NCBI RefSeq assembly: GCF_015708085.1
Contig: NZ_JADNYM010000003.1
Span: 77,775-141,774, forward strand
Origin: Arthrobacter terrae
GTDB taxonomy: Bacteria; Actinomycetota; Actinomycetes; Actinomycetales; Micrococcaceae
Length of the DNA stretch: 64,000 nt
Direction of reading: 5' to 3'
Positions 1 to 8,581 of this stretch are shown in pieces. Each line of letters begins with the position of its first letter. Positions within the stretch are counted from its first letter, which is position 1. The notes under the pieces were generated by a model, which ran no database searches, was not told the origin of the DNA, and was given only the letters and a program-made list of their open reading frames with translations. Both the position numbers and the translations under genes were made by a program.

Positions 1-1476
1 TCCGCCGGTGGCGGCGTTCACTGCTTCGGTGGCCGGGTTGGGTGTCTCGGTTGATGGGTCGGGGTCTTCGGATTCGGATGGGACGCTGGCGTCGTATGCG
101 TGGGACTTTGGCGACGGTGGGACGGGGACCGGTGCTACGGCTACGCATACGTATGCTCAGGCCGGGACTTTCCCGGTGAAGCTGACGGTGACGGACAATG
201 CCGGCGCCACGAACACGGTCAGCCACGATGTGACTGCCGTGCAGCCGGCTGGGGACGGGGTCTTGGCAGCCGATACCTTCGGCCGGACCGTTACCTCGGG
301 GTTCGGCACGGCAGACAAGGGAGGTGCCTGGACGGTCAATGGTTCTGCCTCCTTGTTCTCCGTCGCCAATGGTGCAGGATCAATGCGGATGAACACCGCC
401 GGAGCTGGCCCCTCGGCCTTCCTCGGCGCGGTTTCGTCGGCGTCGGCGGATACCACGGTAAAGGTGTCCCTGGACAAGATTGCAACCGGCGGCGGCACCT
501 TTATAACGCTGGTGGGCAGGCATGTCGGTACCGTGGGTGAATATCGGGCCAAAGCGTGGATTTCTGCCACCGGCGCGGTGACTTCATACCTCACTAGGGA
601 CATTGGCGGGACGACGACTACTTTGCAGTCAAAGTCCGTAGCTGGGTTGCGGTATGCCGCTGGCGAGCAGCTGCAAATTCGCTTGCAGGTTATCGGTACA
701 TCCCCGACTGTTCTCAATGCCAAGGTCTGGAAGGTCGGGACCACCGAGCCCTCTGACTGGACCGTGACGGCCAACGATGCGACGGATCAGCTGCAGGCGC
801 CCGGTTATATCGGTGTGACCACCTATGCCTCCGGTTCGGCGACCAACGCCCCCATCGTCGCATCCTTCGATGATCTCATTATCAAGACACCCGGCACACC
901 GGAGCCGCCGGGGAATGTTCCGCCGGTGGCGGCGTTCACTGCTTCGGTGGCCGGGTTGGGTGTCTCGGTTGATGGGTCGGGGTCTTCGGATTCGGATGGG
1001 ACGCTGGCGTCGTATGCGTGGGACTTTGGCGACGGTGGGACGGGGTCCGGTGCTACGGCTACGCATACGTATGCTCAGGCCGGGACTTTCCCGGTGAAGC
1101 TGACGGTGACGGACAATGCCGGCGCCACGAACACGGTCAGCCATAACGTCGTGACAGTGGCCTCGCCGGGGAATGTTCCGCCGGTGGCGGCGTTCACTGC
1201 TTCGGTGGCCGGGTTGGGTGTCTCGGTTGATGGGTCGGGGTCTTCGGATTCGGATGGGACGCTGGCGTCGTATGCGTGGGACTTTGGCGACGGTGGGACG
1301 GGGTCCGGTGCTACGGCTACGCATACGTATGCTCAGGCCGGGACTTTCCCGGTGAAGCTGACGGTGACGGACAATGCCGGCGCCACGAACACGGTCAGCC
1401 ACGATGTGACTGCCGTACAGCCGGCTGGGGACGGGGTCTTGGCAGCCGATACCTTCGGCCGGACCGTTACCTCGGG
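1..1476 (+). repeat. Three near-identical PKD-coding direct repeats
   Basis: Segments 1-300, 919-1143 and 1177-1476 are almost identical at DNA level. Copies 1 and 3 match over about 300 bp, running into the start of the DTFGRTV module, with only a few changes (for example accggt versus tccggt, gccgtg versus gccgta). Copy 2 matches for about 225 bp. Identity that includes synonymous sites points to recent duplication or gene conversion. Confidence 0.9.
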
Positions 1477-2074
1477 CTTCGGTACGGCCGAGCAGGGAGG
1501 CCTGTGGAGGCTCAACGGTTCTGCATCGCTGTTCTCCGTCGCCAACGGTGCGGGTTCCATGCGGATGAACACGGCCGGAACAGGGCCGGCGGCTTATCTA
1601 AATTCCGTTGCCTCGAGCAGCGCCGAAACCGGCGTCAAGTTCCAATGGGACAAGGTCGCCAACGGTGGCGGCACCTATACCTACGTTATCGGACGTAGCG
1701 TCGGTACCGCGGGGGAATACCGGGCTAAAGCGTGGATCACTTCAAACGGGTCGGTGTCCCTCGCCGCCACGAAGTTGGTGGCGGGAACGCTGACGACACT
1801 GTCTACAAAAACAATTCCGGGACTGACATATCTGGCTGGTGACCAGCTGCAAATCCGCCTTCAGGTGACCGGAACTTCCCCAACCACGCTCAAAGCCAAG
1901 CTCTGGAAGGTGGGCACCGTCGAGCCTTCCGATTGGACAGTGACCGCCACCGACTCTGAGCCGGGGTTACAGGCTGCTGGCAGCGTGGGCTTGACGACCT
2001 ACCTTTCCGGATCGGCTACAAATGCACCGCTCGTAGCATCATTCGATGACCTTGCCGTAAGGACCATTCCGTGA
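1..2074 (+). CDS. PKD-domain surface protein, 5' end outside window
   Basis: The frame is open at the left edge: the codons before the first GTG (position 8) encode Pro-Pro, exactly as in the internal repeats, so the true start lies upstream. The visible part holds a PKD domain (about residues 1-78), a module of about 200 residues starting DTFGRTV (88-290), two more PKD domains (302-385 and 391-475) and a second DTFGRTV module (480-688). PKD motifs such as YAWDFGDGG are clear. PKD domains are Ig-like folds of secreted proteins. The DTFGRTV module recurs in the neighbour at 3140 and looks like a beta-rich, possibly carbohydrate-binding unit (inference). No C-terminal anchor is seen. Probably an adhesin or an extracellular enzyme whose catalytic part is off the window. 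Confidence 0.85.
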   Translation, partial: PPVAAFTASVAGLGVSVDGSGSSDSDGTLASYAWDFGDGGTGTGATATHTYAQAGTFPVKLTVTDNAGATNTVSHDVTAVQPAGDGVLAADTFGRTVTSGFGTADKGGAWTVNGSASLFSVANGAGSMRMNTAGAGPSAFLGAVSSASADTTVKVSLDKIATGGGTFITLVGRHVGTVGEYRAKAWISATGAVTSYLTRDIGGTTTTLQSKSVAGLRYAAGEQLQIRLQVIGTSPTVLNAKVWKVGTTEPSDWTVTANDATDQLQAPGYIGVTTYASGSATNAPIVASFDDLIIKTPGTPEPPGNVPPVAAFTASVAGLGVSVDGSGSSDSDGTLASYAWDFGDGGTGSGATATHTYAQAGTFPVKLTVTDNAGATNTVSHNVVTVASPGNVPPVAAFTASVAGLGVSVDGSGSSDSDGTLASYAWDFGDGGTGSGATATHTYAQAGTFPVKLTVTDNAGATNTVSHDVTAVQPAGDGVLAADTFGRTVTSGFGTAEQGGLWRLNGSASLFSVANGAGSMRMNTAGTGPAAYLNSVASSSAETGVKFQWDKVANGGGTYTYVIGRSVGTAGEYRAKAWITSNGSVSLAATKLVAGTLTTLSTKTIPGLTYLAGDQLQIRLQVTGTSPTTLKAKLWKVGTVEPSDWTVTATDSEPGLQAAGSVGLTTYLSGSATNAPLVASFDDLAVRTIP

Positions 2075-2132
2075 AGCCGGGAATTCAGCCGCACGGAAAC
2101 CAACCTTTCGGCCCACTCCAGGGAGGACGATT

Positions 2133-3113
2133 ATGAATCCGGGGAAACATTCGGCGGTCCCGGGAACGTCCCGGACGCGGGTGCTGGCGCGGTGGGCCCG
2201 GAAGCGGGCGAAACGGCTCCGGAGCTGCGTGTCTTGGATCGATCTGAGCATCCGCAATGTTACAGCAACCAGTTCAGTCCTTGGACAGACGCCGGCCGTA
2301 GTGTCATTGACGACGTATGGCGAGCGGATCAACGCCGCCGCCATTGCCGTAGAGTCAATCGCGCGGGGCAAGAGCAAGCCACGGCGGATGATTCTCTGGC
2401 TTGATAACGAGGCCGTGTACGATGCCAGACCAATGGCGCTGCGACGGCTCGAGCGCAGGGGACTGGAAGTACGTCTAACGGAGAACCTCGGTCCGCATAC
2501 GAAATACTTTCCCTACGTCGAGTCGGTGGAACATCATGAACTACCTCTAGTGACGGCCGATGACGACATCATCTACCCCCGGTACTGGCTGCGAAACCTT
2601 TATGAGGCATTCCAAGCCCATCCCTTGAACGTGAACTGCCATTGGGCCAGCACGCTCAAGACCGAAGGGATCCAGCTGGCCACTTATCGCACATGGCCAA
2701 ATTGCATGAAGTCCGCTGCCGAGTTCGGGCATTTCGGGCTTGGTGTTTCCGGTGTGATCTACCCACCCGGACTTCTCGAAGAGCTAAAAACCAGGGGAAA
2801 GCGATTTCAGGTGATGAGCCCGACTGCTGACGACGTTTGGCTGCACTGGGTGGCACTGCGGTCAGGTTTTCCCGTGCGCCAGATCTCTCCCGTTCCCCGA
2901 CACTTTCCACTGATACCTGGCACGCAGCGAAAAACGCTGATGCAGACAAACAACGTGGAAGGATCCGGCAATGACGCGTGGATCCGCGGGCTTTATACCG
3001 TGGACGACGTCGTTAGAGTTGCTTCGCGCAGTGACAGCCGGGGCCTAGTTGCCGTGGATGAGACGTCAAACCGGCTTTCTGACGGCCCCTCCCGGGTAGA
3101 ACAAGGCATCTGA
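2133..3113 (+). CDS. GT-A type glycosyltransferase
   Basis: 326 residues. A basic N-terminus precedes a segment VVSLTTYGERI, a nucleotide-sugar-binding start seen in some GT-A glycosyltransferases, and a DDD motif in TADDDIIYP (about residue 145) likely binds metal and nucleotide sugar. No transmembrane segment is evident, so a cytosolic or peripheral membrane enzyme is likely. GGGAGGA sits a suitable distance before the ATG. It lies between two secreted PKD/DTFGRTV proteins, 58 bp after the first and 26 bp before the second, so an operon and a role in glycosylating them or in surface polysaccharide synthesis are plausible. Substrate unknown. Confidence 0.75.
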   Translation: MNPGKHSAVPGTSRTRVLARWARKRAKRLRSCVSWIDLSIRNVTATSSVLGQTPAVVSLTTYGERINAAAIAVESIARGKSKPRRMILWLDNEAVYDARPMALRRLERRGLEVRLTENLGPHTKYFPYVESVEHHELPLVTADDDIIYPRYWLRNLYEAFQAHPLNVNCHWASTLKTEGIQLATYRTWPNCMKSAAEFGHFGLGVSGVIYPPGLLEELKTRGKRFQVMSPTADDVWLHWVALRSGFPVRQISPVPRHFPLIPGTQRKTLMQTNNVEGSGNDAWIRGLYTVDDVVRVASRSDSRGLVAVDETSNRLSDGPSRVEQGI

Positions 3114-3139
3114 ATTTCTGGACCGAAAGTAGGCTCGCC

Positions 3140-5776
3140 ATGAATAGTCAGGTAGCAACTACCGCTGCGCGGAGTCGATCCGTCAACGGTTGGCTCAACC
3201 GGTTTTCTGTTCGGGCAAGATTGTTAACGGCGGTGGCAGCTGCAGCGATGATGGCGATGACGGGGGCGGTCGGGCTTCCGGCCGCAGTGGCCGATACCGT
3301 TCCCGTGAACCCGGGCGATCCGGCAACTCCCGTCACGGTTTCGGCTGATGCGCTGCCGACCGCACAGATCAATGGCGTTGCCTGGCAACAGACAATTGTC
3401 GGCGATGTTGTTTACGTTGCAGGTAAGTTCACGACTGCGCGCCCGGCCGGGGCGGCGGCGAACAGTCAAACAGTGACCCGCAACAATATTTTGGCGTACA
3501 ACCTGCGTACCGGTGTACTGATCAACAGCTTTACGCCGAATCTCAATGGGCAGGCGTTGACTATCACGGCTGCCCCGGACGGCTCCCGGATATATGCCGG
3601 GGGTGACTTCACTAGTGTCAACGGAACATCGAGACTGAGGGCGGTTGCGCTTAATCCGGCAACCGGTGCCGTTGTGTCCAGTTTCAATCCGAGGATGGGC
3701 GGCTCTGTACGGGCCATCGTTGCCACCAATGACACCGTCTACCTCGGCGGGAATTTCTCTTCGGTTGGTTCGTCGTCGAGGTCCAGGCTAGCCGCAGTGC
3801 GTGCTTCGGACGGATCGTTGCTGGCTTGGAATCCAAATGCCAATGCAATGGTTAATGCGCTGGCCCTTGGACCCGACGCCAGCCAGGTGGTGGTGGGCGG
3901 GGCGTTTACTACGCTCAACGGAAGCAACCGACCCGGCTACGGGTTGGGACGAGTGGACGCCAGGACCGGGGCATCGCTGCCGTTCGCCGCAAACGATGTG
4001 GTCCGCGACGCCGGCAATCAGTCCGCCATACTGTCGCTTTCCTCGGACGGAACCACCGTCTACGGTACCGGCTACATTTACGGCACCGGCGGAAACCTGG
4101 AAGGCGGATTCGCTGCGAACTGGTCCACCGGAAATATCAAATGGGTGGAGGATTGCCACGGAGACAGCTATGGGATCTGGGCTTCGTCAACGGCAGTCTA
4201 CTCGGCCGGTCATGCCCACTATTGCGGAAACCTCCGAGGGTTCCCCGAGGTGACACCGAGGGCATGGCACCGGGCTGTGTCCTTCAGTAAAGCTGTCACC
4301 GGCGTTCTGACCAAAGATACGCAGGGATACCCGAGCTTTACCGGAGTGGCGGCTCCTTCGCTGCTGAACTGGTTTCCGGATTTGGATACCGGCACGGTGA
4401 CGGGCCAAAACCAGGGCCCTTGGGCGGTGGTCGGCACCGAGCAGTATGTTGCCATGGCTGGTGAATTCCGCAATGTTAACGGTCGAGCCCAGCAGGGACT
4501 GGTCCGGTTTGCCGTCAAGGAAATAGCGCCTAACGCGGAAGGTCCAAGGGTGTCCGGTGCAAACACCAATCCGGTCCTCTCCTACACCCGTCCAGGCGAA
4601 GTTCGTGTGCAATGGCAGACCAACTGGGACCGCGACAACGAAAACCTGACCTATCAGGTCATCCGCGACGCAAATACGGCGGCCCCGGCGTACACGGTGA
4701 GCAAGACGTCCACCTTCTGGGACCGTCCAAACCTGGAGTTCAGTGACAAGGGGTTGACGGCAGGAACACATGCCTACCGGATCTTTGCCAGCGATCCCAC
4801 GGGCAATGTGGTCCGTTCGGATACGGTCAACGTCAACGTGCCGGTCGGTGGCGCCGGTCCGCCGTCGAACACTGCGCCGGTGGCATCGTTTACTTCTGTC
4901 GCGGACGGACTGACTCTCTCGGTAGACGGCTCGGCTTCCACCGACGCTGACGGTACCGTGGTCGGCTATACCTGGGACTTCGGTGACGGCGGGTCGGCAA
5001 CGGGGGCGACGGCGGCGCACAGCTACGGCGCTGCAGGAACCTACGCGGTCCGGCTCAGTGTCGTTGACAACGGCGGGGCAGCCAACAGCGTCGTCCGGTC
5101 CGTGACGGTATCCGCGGATGGACCTCCTCCGGTGAACGGAATATTGGCCCAGGATACGTTTGGCAGGACTGTGGCGAACGGATTCGGAACAGCGGAGAAG
5201 GGCGGGGCTTGGTCCCTTAATGGCTCCGCGTCACTCTTCGCAGTGGCTGATGGCTCCGGTACCATAACGCCCAACCGCGGGGCCGGTCCATCGGCCTACC
5301 TTGACTCGGTAGCTGCCGTCGGAACGGATTCGCGGGTAAGCGTGTCGCTGGACAAGATCCCGGCCGGCTCCGGGGCGTACGTGTGGCTTGCCGGAAGAAG
5401 CGTCGGAGCGTCCGGGACCTATCTTGCGAAGGCTAATGTAACGTCCTCCGGAGCGGTGCGGCTTGACGTGTCGCGGAAGGTTGGCGGAACAGAGACTTCC
5501 TTGAACGGCCAGATTGTACCGGGGCTGCAATATGTTGCCGGAACACAATTGCGGATCCGTCTGCTCGTCAGCGGCACCGCACCGACAACCATCAGCGCCA
5601 AAATCTGGAAAGCCGACGGCGCCGAACCAGCCGGTTGGCAGGCCAGCGCCTCCGACTCCACGGCGTCGCTGCAGGCCGCGGGATCGGTAGGACTGCTGAC
5701 TTACATTTCAAGTGGCGCCACCAACACGCCCATAGTCATGCGGTTCGACGATTATGTGGTCGAATCAATCCCTTAG
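3140..5776 (+). CDS. Secreted beta-propeller/PKD surface protein
   Basis: 878 residues. The N-terminus has a basic stretch, a hydrophobic core (about residues 28-48) and an Ala-X-Ala cleavage site near residue 51, so a Sec signal peptide. Residues about 60-460 contain repeats of the type VYLGGNFSSVG and VVVGGAFTTLNG, typical of delta-60/kelch-like propeller blades. A fibronectin-like stretch follows (about 470-570), then one PKD domain (about 580-660, motif YTWDFGDGG) and one DTFGRTV module (about 672-878), shared with the protein at 1-2074. It ends without LPXTG or a membrane anchor, so it is probably released or non-covalently attached. Function unknown; adhesion or polysaccharide binding is an inference. 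Confidence 0.8.
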   Translation: MNSQVATTAARSRSVNGWLNRFSVRARLLTAVAAAAMMAMTGAVGLPAAVADTVPVNPGDPATPVTVSADALPTAQINGVAWQQTIVGDVVYVAGKFTTARPAGAAANSQTVTRNNILAYNLRTGVLINSFTPNLNGQALTITAAPDGSRIYAGGDFTSVNGTSRLRAVALNPATGAVVSSFNPRMGGSVRAIVATNDTVYLGGNFSSVGSSSRSRLAAVRASDGSLLAWNPNANAMVNALALGPDASQVVVGGAFTTLNGSNRPGYGLGRVDARTGASLPFAANDVVRDAGNQSAILSLSSDGTTVYGTGYIYGTGGNLEGGFAANWSTGNIKWVEDCHGDSYGIWASSTAVYSAGHAHYCGNLRGFPEVTPRAWHRAVSFSKAVTGVLTKDTQGYPSFTGVAAPSLLNWFPDLDTGTVTGQNQGPWAVVGTEQYVAMAGEFRNVNGRAQQGLVRFAVKEIAPNAEGPRVSGANTNPVLSYTRPGEVRVQWQTNWDRDNENLTYQVIRDANTAAPAYTVSKTSTFWDRPNLEFSDKGLTAGTHAYRIFASDPTGNVVRSDTVNVNVPVGGAGPPSNTAPVASFTSVADGLTLSVDGSASTDADGTVVGYTWDFGDGGSATGATAAHSYGAAGTYAVRLSVVDNGGAANSVVRSVTVSADGPPPVNGILAQDTFGRTVANGFGTAEKGGAWSLNGSASLFAVADGSGTITPNRGAGPSAYLDSVAAVGTDSRVSVSLDKIPAGSGAYVWLAGRSVGASGTYLAKANVTSSGAVRLDVSRKVGGTETSLNGQIVPGLQYVAGTQLRIRLLVSGTAPTTISAKIWKADGAEPAGWQASASDSTASLQAAGSVGLLTYISSGATNTPIVMRFDDYVVESIP

Positions 5777-5844
5777 ACGACGGGTCCCTAAGATACCAGG
5801 CCTCTGAGATAGCAGCTCTTTGAAATAACAGTGGATTCGCGATC

Positions 5845-6777
5845 TCAGGGGCGATGGTACTCCCGGTAGGCATAACCAAAAGCACCAGACGTCATTCCGG
5901 CTCCCCGCGCCATGGTGCGCAGGCCCTTTGCCCGCCGTGCTACGGACATTCCAAGAATACCTGCAGTGCTCTTGGCGAGACCGCCAGCTATTCGGACACC
6001 GCCTGACGCCAGTAACCGGACCCGCTGCCGCCGGCGGGCAGGTTTTCCTGATGCCAGTTCGAGGCTGACGCGGCTCCAGCTGTTGCCGCTGCTGAACGCC
6101 CGGCGTAACACCCACTCCCGGGTGAGCCTGTCCTCGGGAACCTGATCCATCACAATTGCTTCATCGCACCAGACCATGGTGCCGCCACGTTCAACGATCT
6201 GGCGCGTGAACAGCGTGTCCTCGCCGCCAAGGAGGCCGAACCGGCGATCGAAATCCAGATTCATCGCCCTGATCTGCTCAAGGTCCAGGAGCAGATTATT
6301 GGTCGCCGCCACGGTGACTGGCGTGCCCGTGGGCATCCGGCGCCGGCGGAAGAATTCGCCGGCGGTAATCCATGGATCGGGGACACAGGCGTACTCCGAG
6401 ATCACCGGACCTACCACCGCCGCTGCTGAGGTCCGCCTGTACAGCTTCAGCAGGTGCAGTAACCACTCGTCGGAGGGTACTTCGTCGTCGTCAATAAATA
6501 CCAGCAAGTGGGCGTCTCCGGCTTCCGCCAGCGCGCGGCTGCGGGCCGCGGCAATCCCCGGAACCGGTTCGTGGACATACCGCACGCCTTCGGATGCCAA
6601 GCCATGGACCACGAGCTTCGCGCTCGCCTCAGGATCATTATCAATCACCAACACCGTTGCGGGGGCCGGAATGGAATGGCACTGACGCACCAGCAGCGGC
6701 AGGACCGAGGCAATACGGTCGGGCCGGCAGTACGTCAGCACCGCAATCACCAGGCTGTCGTTACCGGATTTCACCAC
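5845..6777 (-). CDS. Family 2 glycosyltransferase
   Basis: 310 residues. The N-terminus VIAVLTYCRPDRI is the usual GT2 nucleotide-binding beta strand; LLVFIDDDEVPSDEWL (about residues 90-105) carries the acidic metal-binding motif, and LLGGEDTLFTRQI (about 178) resembles the GGEDxxL acceptor/catalytic motif. The C-terminal 80 residues are basic and amphipathic, suggesting membrane association. It is the last gene of a leftward pair, 79 bp after the flippase, which places it in exopolysaccharide repeat-unit assembly. Convergent with the surface-protein gene ending at 5776. Confidence 0.85.
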   Translation of the reverse strand: MVKSGNDSLVIAVLTYCRPDRIASVLPLLVRQCHSIPAPATVLVIDNDPEASAKLVVHGLASEGVRYVHEPVPGIAAARSRALAEAGDAHLLVFIDDDEVPSDEWLLHLLKLYRRTSAAAVVGPVISEYACVPDPWITAGEFFRRRRMPTGTPVTVAATNNLLLDLEQIRAMNLDFDRRFGLLGGEDTLFTRQIVERGGTMVWCDEAIVMDQVPEDRLTREWVLRRAFSSGNSWSRVSLELASGKPARRRQRVRLLASGGVRIAGGLAKSTAGILGMSVARRAKGLRTMARGAGMTSGAFGYAYREYHRP

Positions 6778-6856
6778 GGAGGGCTTCCTTTCATGGGCGG
6801 AATCAGCTATTCAGGAAAAAGGGGGACCTGGTCCGTTGGTACGGTTTCCGGTCAGG

Positions 6857-8341
6857 TTAGCGGCGCAGGTCCACTAGAGTGCGCAGCCGGGACAGGAATA
6901 CCCGAGTCCGCGACCGGTGCGCAATGAACAGCACGAGTACGGCTGTGAAGGCGAACGCGAGGAAACCCAGCAGGATTTCGACAATCCCGTCCACATCCAG
7001 GCGGGCGACGAGAAAGTAAGCGGCAGCGCCCCACAAGCTGGCATGGACAGGAGGCCACACCGTGGCCAGCTGAGTTGAAATCCGGGCGCCGCACAACTTC
7101 GACTGGATAACGAGGAGAAAAGGTATGAGCACGAAGCCGCCTGCTGCATAGCCCACGGCAACCCACAGCAGCCCAAACTGCAGCCCAATGACGATACCGG
7201 ACACCTGAGCGATAGTCGCGAGGACCTCGTAGCGCAGGTTCAGGCCCGCCTTGCCCATGCCGCGCATCAGCGAGGGGGTGATGAAGAAAATAGTTTCCCG
7301 CGCGCCCGCAATGGCCAGCACGCTCAGCAGAGGAGCGGCCGCGAGCCATTCCTTGCCGAGCACTAAATTCACCAGTTGAGCTGAGGCGCAGGCTGTGAAC
7401 ACCATGACCGGAACCACAATCATGGATAAAACCTGCATGGATTTGAGGAGATTTGAGGACAGCAGGGCCAGGTCCTTGGACGTTCGTGAAAATACAGGGA
7501 ACATGACCCGGTTGACCGTTTGTCCAAACAGCATGACAGGGAGGGCCAAGACGCGGTAGGCCATGCCATAGAGGGACAAGGAAGCGACGCCAAGAAAGCG
7601 GCCCACCAAAATGTTGTCAATGTTACGCGAAAAATAGGCAAGCGCGTTGACGCCGAAAATGCCCAGGCTGAATCCAAGCAGCGGGCGGACTTCGCGCAGA
7701 CGGAGGTTCGGTATGGGCCCCTTAGCGGCGACAAGAAGGACCACTGCTGCAACGATATCTGTGGCTACCACCTGGTACAGAATTGAGTAGTAACTGGCGC
7801 CCATTAGCGCTGCGGAAATTCCGCAGGCGGTTCCGACCATGGCACCGGCCACATCAGAAACGGCTATGCCCAGAAAATGCAGTTCTCTGGAAAGCATCGC
7901 GCGCGGAGCGACGGCGGCTGCCTTCAGCGGTAGGGCCATGGCCAGGACCAGCAGGACTGCTGTCAGATCGGGGGCTTGGAAGAAGGCGGAGATTGCAGGT
8001 GCCAGCAACCACGTCAGTGCGCCAAGAAGCACTGCAGTCATGAGGTTTAGTGAAAAAATGGCACCCGGTGCCTTGGCGCTGAGTTGGGGCCGTTGGACTA
8101 GCGCAGCCGAGAGCCCCTGGTCCAATAGGAGCGTAACAAGCACGACGTAAATGCTGGCCAAGCTAATAATTCCGTAGCTCTCCGGACCCAGGATGCGCGC
8201 CAGGGCCAGCGCCCCAACAACCTGCAGTCCCTGTCGGCCAATTACAGCCAGCAGGCTCCACCTGACGCCGTGGATAGCTTTCCGCTGCTGGATGGCCAGA
8301 TGGCCCGGATCCCCGGCTAATGCCTGATGTTCCGACTGCAT
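6857..8341 (-). CDS. Wzx-like polysaccharide flippase
   Basis: 494 residues with about 12-14 hydrophobic segments spread over the whole length and only short loops, as in polysaccharide transport (PST/MATE-like) proteins. The first helix region WSLLAVIGRQGLQVVGALAL followed by ARILGPESYGI is the characteristic start of lipopolysaccharide/teichuronic-type exporters. It should flip lipid-linked oligosaccharide units across the membrane. Divergent from the Wzz-like gene across 240 bp and followed by a GT2, it forms with the Wzz-like and Wzy-like genes a nearly complete Wzx/Wzy-type set. Confidence 0.87.
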   Translation of the reverse strand: MQSEHQALAGDPGHLAIQQRKAIHGVRWSLLAVIGRQGLQVVGALALARILGPESYGIISLASIYVVLVTLLLDQGLSAALVQRPQLSAKAPGAIFSLNLMTAVLLGALTWLLAPAISAFFQAPDLTAVLLVLAMALPLKAAAVAPRAMLSRELHFLGIAVSDVAGAMVGTACGISAALMGASYYSILYQVVATDIVAAVVLLVAAKGPIPNLRLREVRPLLGFSLGIFGVNALAYFSRNIDNILVGRFLGVASLSLYGMAYRVLALPVMLFGQTVNRVMFPVFSRTSKDLALLSSNLLKSMQVLSMIVVPVMVFTACASAQLVNLVLGKEWLAAAPLLSVLAIAGARETIFFITPSLMRGMGKAGLNLRYEVLATIAQVSGIVIGLQFGLLWVAVGYAAGGFVLIPFLLVIQSKLCGARISTQLATVWPPVHASLWGAAAYFLVARLDVDGIVEILLGFLAFAFTAVLVLFIAHRSRTRVFLSRLRTLVDLRR

Positions 8342-8581
8342 GGCCCCCGCGCATTTCTACATTAGACGATATGAAGAGGACGTAGACACGGCCAGCTCTT
8401 CTAGCTTGACCTTATACTAAACACCAGCGTCAATAGCGCTGTCGTGGCTTACGTGGTGTCTACTAGGACTTATCCAATTGCGCACATGCAACCTAATGAT
8501 CGGAATTTTGTCGAAGACCATCGGCCCGGGTAAAAGTGCCAGCGACAGGAACAGTCTCTTTGATAAAGGCAGGTCTCAGCA
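8342..8581. promoter_or_regulatory. Divergent intergenic promoter region of EPS genes
   Basis: 240 bp, more AT-rich than its surroundings, between the leftward flippase gene and the rightward Wzz-like gene. A TATACT hexamer lies at 8413-8418, but no matching -35 box stands at normal distance. AAAGG at 8565-8569 is the probable ribosome binding site for the GTG at 8582. Promoters for both directions must lie here; exact boxes are not certain. Confidence 0.4.
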
